Shown: positions 19,887 to 26,590 of the stretch, piece after piece
Layout of the letters: every line of letters begins with the position of its first letter
Position numbering within the stretch: position 1 is the first letter of the stretch
DNA from: Rhodobacteraceae bacterium HTCC2083
Lineage (GTDB): Bacteria > Pseudomonadota > Alphaproteobacteria > Rhodobacterales > Rhodobacteraceae
Length of the DNA stretch: 64,000 bases
Direction of reading: 5' to 3'
NCBI GenBank assembly: GCA_000156115.1
Contig: DS995276.1
Location: 2,533,463 to 2,597,462 of the forward strand
The notes under the pieces: generated by a model
What the model was told of the DNA's origin: nothing
What the model saw: the letters and a program-made list of their open reading frames with translations, nothing else
The model's database searches: none
Made by a program: the position numbers and the translations under genes

Positions 19887-20550
19887 ACCTAAACTTTCGA
19901 CTTTTTCGTATAGCCTTCTTGAAACAGAGGCAATTGAATGGGCTTTAAAGCAGGCAAACCCTTGGGGGGTCGATACACTACCCAAGACTGGACTTTCGCA
20001 ACAAGAACGAGACTTTTCGGATACAATCGAAAATCTGAAAGATCGCTTTAAGGCATTTCATTTAGAAAGACAGAACGATTGCTGCTGCTATTGCGCCCAA
20101 TGGCTTATGGGCAGGCCAATTGAGCAAGATAGAGAACACATCATTCCAAAAGGCAAAAACCGTGAATTGACCTTTACGATTTCCAATCTGGCAGTGGCCT
20201 GCAAGACCTGCAACATGAGTGTAAAAGGTACGAAGACCTCACACTTGCGGGGGTTTCGACATGGAGGCTTGCGAGAACCAAACGACGTTCTTAGTCCGAA
20301 GAACTACAATATTCCCCACCCAAATATCGACGATTGGACGCTTCATCTTTCGCATACTTTTGAAAAGACAGACATGACAGTAACCGCATCTCACTATAGC
20401 ACAAAATCAAAAAAGGGCCGCTTTTCTTACTATTTTTTCAAGCTCTATGAACTTGAGATATTCGCTAACACCGAGGAACAGCGACGAATAAAAAGTACAC
20501 AGTCCTTGCATCCCAAACTAGTCGACCTTCGAGATAAGTTCGGTCAGTAG
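19861..20550 (+). CDS. ptuB: PtuB-like HNH endonuclease of a Septu-type defence pair
   Basis: About 229 residues. The nuclease core has a CxxC zinc knuckle (CCCYCAQWL), then REHIIPKGK, then NLAVACKTCNMSVKGTKTSH. This is the HNH beta-beta-alpha-metal layout with paired cysteines, with the catalytic His in EHIIPK. The ATG at 19861 overlaps the ATPase gene by 26 nt; the ATG at 19870 is equally plausible, and a TTG at 19837 is less so. In Septu the ATPase restrains this nuclease until phage infection, after which it degrades DNA. It is the last gene before the left attachment repeat of the neighbouring element. Confidence 0.8.
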   Translation: MRAMTDPREPKLSTFSYSLLETEAIEWALKQANPWGVDTLPKTGLSQQERDFSDTIENLKDRFKAFHLERQNDCCCYCAQWLMGRPIEQDREHIIPKGKNRELTFTISNLAVACKTCNMSVKGTKTSHLRGFRHGGLREPNDVLSPKNYNIPHPNIDDWTLHLSHTFEKTDMTVTASHYSTKSKKGRFSYYFFKLYELEIFANTEEQRRIKSTQSLHPKLVDLRDKFGQ

Positions 20551-21016
20551 CAGCAACCGTTACCCAATCTGAGAGTGAAGTCGTTAGATTTCGGAATCAA
20601 TCCTCATCTTCACTGGAATTACAGTCTTTTAGAAACAAATGACGAAGCATTAAACCGATCAAATTTGCTATACATCTTGCTAAACAATCTGCTAAACACC
20701 AAATTCTCAAGTTACTGAAAACAAACAATATTTATCAATAAAATGAGATATCTGGCGGAGACGAAGGGAGGCTCCACCATAAATCTAAACCATTGGCATA
20801 TAGCGATTTTCCGATACGCTGTTGCTCAGTTTGTCGCACTTATGTGTCACACCTCGCCGGACAATGCAATCTTATCGTTACCAGTAATGAGGGGAGGGCC
20901 ACTGGTTGGCCTGACCGAAGGTTGTTACCAGTTATATATCCAGCATTAATCTAGAACTAATAATGTTAATTTAATCAATAGCTTACGACAGGTACTCATA
21001 TATAGAGAGACTGCAT
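20551..21016. other. Non-coding junction between defence island and integrative element
   Basis: This 466-bp AT-rich gap lies after the HNH gene and before the 3' end of the polymerase-like gene. It contains the left copy of the 17-bp tRNA-Ser repeat at 20753-20769. The short open frame that crosses the repeat has no recognisable protein content. I see no other gene, promoter or repeat that I can support. Confidence 0.6.
20753..20769 (+). repeat. Left attachment site (attL-like), copy of the tRNA-Ser 3' end
   Basis: TGGCGGAGACGAAGGGA is identical, in the same orientation, to the last 17 bases of the tRNA-Ser(GCT) gene at 30852-30868 (including the encoded CCA). The flanks differ on both sides, so identity stops at exactly 17 bp. 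This is the signature left when a tyrosine recombinase integrates at a tRNA 3' end. Confidence 0.88.
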
Positions 21017-22429
21017 TCATGATTGTAGGTGTTCTTGATTGTCCCAAAAGTCATGCAAACGCCCTTGATAGCCAGTTGGATTTAACAGTTCGTCCACATC
21101 TACTTCGACCAGCTGTCCTGTTATATTTACCCGTTCTCCATCGCCAATTTGGTAGCTGACTTCTCCCACGGCACCGAATTCAGCCTCAAACGCCTCCTGC
21201 ATCGCATTCGTAAGGTCATCAAGTAGATCATGATGAACGATGAAGCTGTCGTGGATTGGCAGGCAAGGATGGTCTTGAGCGGCAAATTTCAACATCACCG
21301 CCTCAGCAAGCATACTATCTTTATATTGCAGTCGAAGACCAACCCCTGTTCCAAAGTGGTCCTCGAACTCAGGAAAGCAGCTGCCTACATAAAGAAGGAA
21401 TTCTTTCCAACTCATGCCCATAAGGTTCTCAGAGAAGCCTTCAATTGGGTTAATCTGCGTCCTGCTACGCGAATTTAGAAGTGCATTGAATGCAAGCTTT
21501 ACAACTCTTCTAGCTTGTCGACCTCCCCATCTAGAATAGCACTTTTCGTATGGGTCAGCAGGGATGGTCTTACCATCGATTGCATATAGCATAGCAGCAT
21601 GCAGACCTGCATAGTCCACTTCAACAGTCCGCTTTCCGTCGATCAGGATCAGAGGCCGCAGCTTGGAAGGAATACTAATCCACCATGCACCATAAAAACG
21701 ACCACCCTGTTCCCAGTCATCATTATTGAAAACACGATGTACCGTTCTTGCTGCGAAGTCGAAGGACTGACTAGCTTCTTCCTCGCATTCTCCACTAATA
21801 GCAGCTTTGTGCTTGATTAGCTCATTGTCCGGCAGCGCAATGTCAGCCCAATGGTTGCGAAGGGTCGTGTTGATTATCTGAAGTCGATCCCGCGCATCAT
21901 TGGCGATTTGAATATCGCCATATTCGATCTTTTTCTTTTTATCGTCCTTTAAGACTATTCCCTCAGAGGCGCTGTGCCGACGCAGGAGCGCAACGGAAGA
22001 GCCCGCGCCTAGCAAGGCGGTCAAGAGCATTACTGACGCCCTGTGACGCGCTACGCGGCTAGTTTTGCCCATTGGATCATGCCAATAGGGTGTCGATATA
22101 ATCACAAGGCCTTGGTTGATCAAAATGCCCAGCGCGTCCTGAAAAGTCCTAGCCGAAATGAACGCAGCGCCATAGCGTGATTTGCTCATTGCTTGCAGGG
22201 TAGTAGTGCCAGAGGGGATACTGACCTCTAAATCTGGGTGACTTTCATGCGCACGGTACAAGTCCAGTACAATTGCTTTGATTGCAGCATCAAAACTAGG
22301 CTGTGCAGTTGACTTGCGTTTCCGTAGACGCACCTCAGCCAATGTCATCTCTTCGCAAAGGTCTTCCAGATACGCTACCAGCTCAGGTGCATCAGTCATC
22401 CATTGTGGATCAAACGGGCGTGAGGGCAT
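21017..22429 (-). CDS. Unrecognised single-subunit (family A/T7-RNAP-like) polymerase-like protein with winged-helix-like N-terminus
   Basis: A 470-residue protein with no annotation I know. The C-terminal 230 residues show an ordered set of palm motifs. VEVDYAGLHAAMLYAI (Asp272) resembles motif A. RRVVKLAFNALLNS (Arg308, Lys311) resembles motif B on the fingers O-helix. LPIHDSFIV (His393-Asp394) resembles motif C, and its HDSF matches T7-type RNA polymerases more than the HDE of DNA polymerase I. Upstream, GRFYGAWWISIPSKLRP precedes motif A. Residues about 80-112 (SKSRYGAAFISARTFQDALG then GLVIIST) look like a winged helix, as in replication initiators. No exonuclease domain is present. It could prime or replicate the element, or act in defence. 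The polymerase fold is inferred from motif order and spacing only. Confidence 0.62.
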   Translation of the reverse strand: MPSRPFDPQWMTDAPELVAYLEDLCEEMTLAEVRLRKRKSTAQPSFDAAIKAIVLDLYRAHESHPDLEVSIPSGTTTLQAMSKSRYGAAFISARTFQDALGILINQGLVIISTPYWHDPMGKTSRVARHRASVMLLTALLGAGSSVALLRRHSASEGIVLKDDKKKKIEYGDIQIANDARDRLQIINTTLRNHWADIALPDNELIKHKAAISGECEEEASQSFDFAARTVHRVFNNDDWEQGGRFYGAWWISIPSKLRPLILIDGKRTVEVDYAGLHAAMLYAIDGKTIPADPYEKCYSRWGGRQARRVVKLAFNALLNSRSRTQINPIEGFSENLMGMSWKEFLLYVGSCFPEFEDHFGTGVGLRLQYKDSMLAEAVMLKFAAQDHPCLPIHDSFIVHHDLLDDLTNAMQEAFEAEFGAVGEVSYQIGDGERVNITGQLVEVDVDELLNPTGYQGRLHDFWDNQEHLQS

Positions 22430-22485
22430 GGGCGATATCTGTTTCCTTTGGAAAATCCGTTGTTCGAAATACTATGTCTATCCTT

Positions 22486-22513
22486 AAGCATGCTCTCGGA
22501 TATGATCATGCTT
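22486..22513. promoter_or_regulatory. Inverted repeat upstream of the polymerase-like gene
   Basis: AAGCATG at 22486-22492 and CATGCTT at 22507-22513 form a perfect 7-bp dyad with a 14-bp spacer, 57-84 bp upstream of the polymerase-like start codon (leftward gene). The position fits an operator; the protein that would bind is unknown. A weak RNA hairpin is the alternative. Confidence 0.35.
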
Positions 22514-22579
22514 CAACTGTTTGGTCATCCTGTAGACATGGTTGCAGTCAACAAACACCGGGTATCATGCGGAAAAGTT

Positions 22580-23638
22580 CTAAGAACCCGCATAGCTCGC
22601 TGCAATAAGCTTGAGAATTTTCTCTACATCTTTTTTGGTTTTGATTGTGATCTCAAGATCGCCGGTTCCGAAATGACCAATCTGACGAACGTCTCGCATC
22701 ATATTCGAATCTAGCTCGACATTGTCGGGGTCAAGGTTAAGATAAACGCGCACAATGCGTTTTTGATTGTAGACTTGGACCGAAGCAAAATTTCGATTCC
22801 TACGGAATGCCATGTAATGCTTTTGTGGGTGCAAGGTCACGTCGTCACCTTGCGCTACAAGCTTGCCTGCTAGTTCGTCGTAGATCGCGCGTACGTCTTC
22901 GGGTGCTGCTTCGATTTTATCCCCGACTGTGATGACCGCTTTTCCATTCTTTGCATTGCTACGACTTCCCCTGTTTGGAACAGCTTCTTTCAGTTCCTCT
23001 GCAAGGGTAGGCAGTACCAAAAGGCGGTGAATAAGGCCTTCAACAGTATCAAGAATTACGGCGATTTGCTCTTTCGTTGGTGCCCAACCACGATGAGCAG
23101 CCGCATTGCCTGCTTCAACTACCGGGTTCAGGATTTCTCGCTCCTGTGGCGAAAGTTTGCCTTCTTCCTCTAGTGCTTTGAGGCCTTTTGGGAAGTTACC
23201 TTTGTCGCCGACTGTCAGCACAATCAAACGGTCAATTAGCGTTCTTGAGCCAAATGTTGCTAGGTAGTGAGAGCTAGATTGAAGTGATTTGTAAATTTCA
23301 GCTGAAATTTCTCTAAGGGTGTCGTCGGGAAGATCATCAAACCATGGGGGAGAAGCCCGGTAAGTTACAGGTGGATAGATTTCCTCGTCCCAAAGTGCCT
23401 CGCGATGCTGCTCGCCCGTTGAAGGGTCCTCAAAGTAATCGTAGTGCTCGGAAAAATGGGTTTTCTTGACCAAAGCAACATTCTCACAACCACAGCACTC
23501 AACCACGCAGTATCGTGCGCTAAGGCCGGTCCCTGACTTTGTGTCATAGCTCTCTGATTGATGTTCTGCTCGAACAAAGTGGTTCGTTTCACCCTTACAG
23601 CGGTTACAAAAGAACTTTTCAGTTTGTAGATCAGGCAT
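22580..23638 (-). CDS. Zinc ribbon - DUF4145 - DUF5655 protein, last gene of the four-gene operon
   Basis: 352 residues. The N-terminus has a zinc ribbon (FFCNRCKGETNHF, then VVECCGCENV). The middle (about 95-205) is a DUF4145-type helical domain (SSHYLATFGSRTLIDRLIV, then NPVVEAGNAAAHRGWAP). The C-terminal ~110 residues (ASVQVYNQKRIVRVYLNLD, then DVRQIGHFGTGDLEITIKT) match the DUF5655 fold, which often sits at the ends of nuclease- or RM-associated proteins. The gene overlaps the upstream DGQHR/TIR-like gene by 8 nt, so it belongs to the methylase operon. DUF4145 domains are common in restriction and defence contexts. No catalytic residues are evident, and a sensor or adaptor role is inference. 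Confidence 0.72.
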   Translation of the reverse strand: MPDLQTEKFFCNRCKGETNHFVRAEHQSESYDTKSGTGLSARYCVVECCGCENVALVKKTHFSEHYDYFEDPSTGEQHREALWDEEIYPPVTYRASPPWFDDLPDDTLREISAEIYKSLQSSSHYLATFGSRTLIDRLIVLTVGDKGNFPKGLKALEEEGKLSPQEREILNPVVEAGNAAAHRGWAPTKEQIAVILDTVEGLIHRLLVLPTLAEELKEAVPNRGSRSNAKNGKAVITVGDKIEAAPEDVRAIYDELAGKLVAQGDDVTLHPQKHYMAFRRNRNFASVQVYNQKRIVRVYLNLDPDNVELDSNMMRDVRQIGHFGTGDLEITIKTKKDVEKILKLIAASYAGS

Positions 23639-25256
23639 TGGCTAATTCTGCTCCCGCGCTCCGCAATATAGCTTCAATTTCAGAGCCAACCCTATTTGGA
23701 ATTTCCGCTGCTTGAGTGATTTGAACATACTTGAACGTATTCAAGTCAAATGGAACGCTGTCCCCCTCGTTTTTGGGTTCGAAAAGAAAGATCAGCTTGT
23801 TCTTTTCATGGTGGCTCAATGCATAGCCCGCCTCAATGAATACATTCGGTCGATGGCCAGTAAGGTCGCAGATGATGATATCAGACGAGGCGATTGCTTC
23901 ATACATTTTCGTGTGAATGGGGAACGTGCCTCCCTCTTCTGTACCCATGTCCACGAGCTCCAAGCCTATATCGTGAGTTGCAAGCAAGTTCGCTAAAGTT
24001 TGACGAAGTTGTTCAAGCCTAAGGTTCGCGCGGCTGAATGCTCCATCTGGTGCATCTTGGGGGGGATACCAACGCGCGAGAAAGACCCTCTTAGGAATGT
24101 GCGTCTGTACTGCCTTGAAGGTTTCCAGTAATTGTTCAGCAGGCGACAAGCGGTTTAACAGGCTCGTAATTCCTTGACCGCCTAACCAGTGCCCTAACCG
24201 ATCAAGCATTGCTACTGAGGCAACAACTTTCTGCTCATGTTCGTCGCCCGGCACTTCTTTCCAAACCCTCGCGGCCAATTCGAAAAAGCCATACGTTCGG
24301 CACATAGAAGGATGGTTCACCGTCAGGCGTACCGCAATCTCAGAAAGTCCCGCGAACAGATTTTCAGAAAAATTCGTAAGTGTCGCGCGATCTTCGGCAA
24401 TAGAAGCGTCCATCGCTATGAGATTGCGTGCGGTTTCCCACAATGCGGTAAGGGGACGTTCTCCAAATTTCTCTCTGGTCGGACCGGGCAGTCCGTCAAG
24501 TCTTGCGGACAATAACCGTGTTAGATGCAACTCTGGGCTATAGGCAAACTCATTGTCTGGCAGCATTGCATGCGCTGGGTTTTGTCCAAGCAGCAATTGC
24601 AGGCCATGTTCGGATTCTAGAGGAAGTGCTGTACTATTTATCGTGTGAAAAATTAGTGATTCAGCAAAGTCATCCGCATCGTTTGCGGCCTCTCCAAGCA
24701 AGATCATGCAAAATGGAGCGAGATACTTTGTTGGCGTGTTCGCGTCTTCTGTGAGTTGTTCAGCCAAGTGTAGTCGATGGTTGCCATCAATGCGCCGAAC
24801 CAACTTGCCATTCTTGATGGCTTCAAGATGGCTTTTCGCTACCCGAACACGTTGAATGCGACTCGTTTTGTTGGCGTGTTTGCGGCTGATTTGAACTTGG
24901 CTATCGGCATGGCTTATTGCACCGAAAACGGTTTCACCTAAGCCAAGATCGTCGGGCCCAACTTCACCGCGTGCAGTTGTAAGATTGACGGGGGACCGCA
25001 CAGAAAGGATAACTTCGGGTAGAAATCGGCTTTCGCTTTGCTCAAGGTACTTCTTGATATCTTCCGCGTGTTTCTCCGACTCTGGCCTTTGATGTCCAAC
25101 TACGTTTGCGCCCGCCGCTCCAGTTTCCATTTTGTAGGGGACAGACACTGCAGCTAGATCACGAAGGTCAGCGTAACCACGAATGATTCTGAAAATACCA
25201 AGCACGCCTTCGGCAAAAAGCCCTTCGAATTCAATGTACTGTTTGCCACGTGCCAA
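23631..25256 (-). CDS. DGQHR-domain (DndB-like) protein fused to a deoxyribosyltransferase/TIR-like domain
   Basis: 541 residues. The N-terminal half resembles DGQHR/ParB-like proteins: LPEVILSV (about 79-86), then RRIDGNHRLHLAEQ (about 154-167) as a DGNHR variant of the signature, then FHTINSTALPL. The C-terminal ~150 residues (from KRVFLARWYPP, about 389) read as a Rossmann-like nucleoside 2-deoxyribosyltransferase/TIR-like domain. MYEAIASSDIIICDLTGHRP leads into NVFIEAGYALSH, with Glu475 in the position of the catalytic-type glutamate. Such domains hydrolyse or bind nucleotides or NAD+ in several immune systems. The gene starts 2 nt after hsdS and overlaps the next gene by 8 nt. A DNA-end or modification sensor tied to a nucleotide-cleaving effector is a plausible reading, but it is inference. 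Confidence 0.72.
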   Translation of the reverse strand: MARGKQYIEFEGLFAEGVLGIFRIIRGYADLRDLAAVSVPYKMETGAAGANVVGHQRPESEKHAEDIKKYLEQSESRFLPEVILSVRSPVNLTTARGEVGPDDLGLGETVFGAISHADSQVQISRKHANKTSRIQRVRVAKSHLEAIKNGKLVRRIDGNHRLHLAEQLTEDANTPTKYLAPFCMILLGEAANDADDFAESLIFHTINSTALPLESEHGLQLLLGQNPAHAMLPDNEFAYSPELHLTRLLSARLDGLPGPTREKFGERPLTALWETARNLIAMDASIAEDRATLTNFSENLFAGLSEIAVRLTVNHPSMCRTYGFFELAARVWKEVPGDEHEQKVVASVAMLDRLGHWLGGQGITSLLNRLSPAEQLLETFKAVQTHIPKRVFLARWYPPQDAPDGAFSRANLRLEQLRQTLANLLATHDIGLELVDMGTEEGGTFPIHTKMYEAIASSDIIICDLTGHRPNVFIEAGYALSHHEKNKLIFLFEPKNEGDSVPFDLNTFKYVQITQAAEIPNRVGSEIEAILRSAGAELANA

Positions 25257-25258
25257 AG

Positions 25259-26590
25259 TCAGTTCCCTTCAATCTTCGTTGTGCCTAAAATCATTTTTTC
25301 AATTTCCAATTTCCGAAGCTTAAGGTCCGAGCGTGCTTCCGCGATTTCAGCCAAGAGCTTGGTATAATCCTCGGCCACACGTTGTTGCTCTTTGAGGGGA
25401 ACCATGGGTAGGCGTATATCAGCAAGATTACTGTAATACATGCGTTGCTTAACACCGCCGACGCGGTTGAAATCAACAAGCGACAGAAAATAATCAGTCC
25501 GTATTAAAAGCGCCATGAACTCGGGCAGAAACCCCCCAGTCAAACGCCAAACTTGATATTCTGGACTGGTAATAGCCTCGTTTGAAACCTGAGGAACCTT
25601 ACCCAGTGAACCGACGTTAGCACGCGTCGGATTATGGAAGAACCAGTTCTTTTCAATGCGCTTATAAGGCGCGTTGAACGTGTTCCCCGTTTGATACTTG
25701 TTTAGAAAAACACCGTTTTTGTTATTAACGCCGTATACTGGGAATTTCTTTTCCGGTTCGTCCCATGGCTTCACGCTTTCAGTGCATTCCTCGGTGTAGT
25801 CTCCGAGCCGTACAAAGTCGGGGTTCGACAATAAGAAGTGTGCTGCCCGACCTGCTTTCATGTCCCATTGTTGAGTCGCTTCGTAACCTGCGACAAAAAA
25901 TCTCGACTTGCAGGACTGAGTGAAATCGACAGTTTGGCCCTCCATCCATTTCCCTAGATCCCGCGTTAGAGATTCTAGTTTGAGCACGAGAGCGTTCTTT
26001 GCCACGTCCCCTGTTCTCCAATAATCGGCGACTTTAACCTGCGCAGAATTGCTAGGTAGCGGAACTTTTGCCTTTTCGAGTTGGGACGGTTGAATTCTTT
26101 TTCGGCCCGAAGCGCCGCTAATCATCGAGTTTAAAAGCTTCATAAAAGCATCTGTCCGAAACAGAAGCTTGATATAGTCTGGATCGGTCTTATCCTGATT
26201 GACGATATAGACCGGGAACTCGGAGGTAACACACATGTTTTTGATGTCATTTGGAGCTATTCCGATAGCTCCATTTCGTACATCAATTTTGGAAAAGACA
26301 ACGTCACCGGGGTGGACTCTAAATAATTTACCTTTGACATCGCAGATGCGGGTGGGATCGCGCGGTTCAATACTTCCATCAAATCTGATCGTTAGCAGTG
26401 TGACCTCAGTGTCAGGTGAGAAGTAGTCAAGTGCAGCTTCTCGACGCGGAAAGAGTGCCCACCCGAGTTCATGAATGTCTTTTTCATCCCATTGCCAGTT
26501 TGCAGCAAACTGGGCAGAAACATTCCATGTAACCGCATCTGAGAATGGAACCGCGATAGGCATTTTTCGCAGCAAGTTCGGCATAGTCAT
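25259..26590 (-). CDS. hsdS: HsdS-like DNA specificity subunit
   Basis: 443 residues with two target-recognition domains, each ending in the conserved helix. The first ends with GRKRIQPSQLEKAKVPLPS (about 180-200) followed by a coiled region. The second ends with GVKQRMYYSNLADIRLPMVP then LKEQQRVAEDY and the terminal coiled coil. This is the standard bipartite layout for recognising a split DNA site. The start overlaps the methylase gene by 4 nt (ATGA). It should partner the upstream nuclease-methylase. I see no frameshift, and there is no second hsdS or inversion repeat nearby. Confidence 0.85.
   Translation of the reverse strand: MTMPNLLRKMPIAVPFSDAVTWNVSAQFAANWQWDEKDIHELGWALFPRREAALDYFSPDTEVTLLTIRFDGSIEPRDPTRICDVKGKLFRVHPGDVVFSKIDVRNGAIGIAPNDIKNMCVTSEFPVYIVNQDKTDPDYIKLLFRTDAFMKLLNSMISGASGRKRIQPSQLEKAKVPLPSNSAQVKVADYWRTGDVAKNALVLKLESLTRDLGKWMEGQTVDFTQSCKSRFFVAGYEATQQWDMKAGRAAHFLLSNPDFVRLGDYTEECTESVKPWDEPEKKFPVYGVNNKNGVFLNKYQTGNTFNAPYKRIEKNWFFHNPTRANVGSLGKVPQVSNEAITSPEYQVWRLTGGFLPEFMALLIRTDYFLSLVDFNRVGGVKQRMYYSNLADIRLPMVPLKEQQRVAEDYTKLLAEIAEARSDLKLRKLEIEKMILGTTKIEGN

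Noticed and set aside
18699..20550. Gabija or retron-PtuAB
   Set aside because: The ATPase has no TOPRIM domain and no UvrD partner is adjacent in the same operon; no reverse transcriptase is present, so a plain Septu-type pair is the better call.
20743..20949. 68-codon open frame over the left att repeat
   Set aside because: It runs through the tRNA-derived repeat and AT-rich non-coding sequence, with no ribosome-binding site or known domain.
21017..22429. Reverse transcriptase (retron or DGR-type) as identity of the polymerase-like gene
   Set aside because: No YxDD motif or RT fingers motifs; the third motif is HDSF, which fits family A/ssRNAP polymerases instead. No msr/msd-like RNA structure was evident either.
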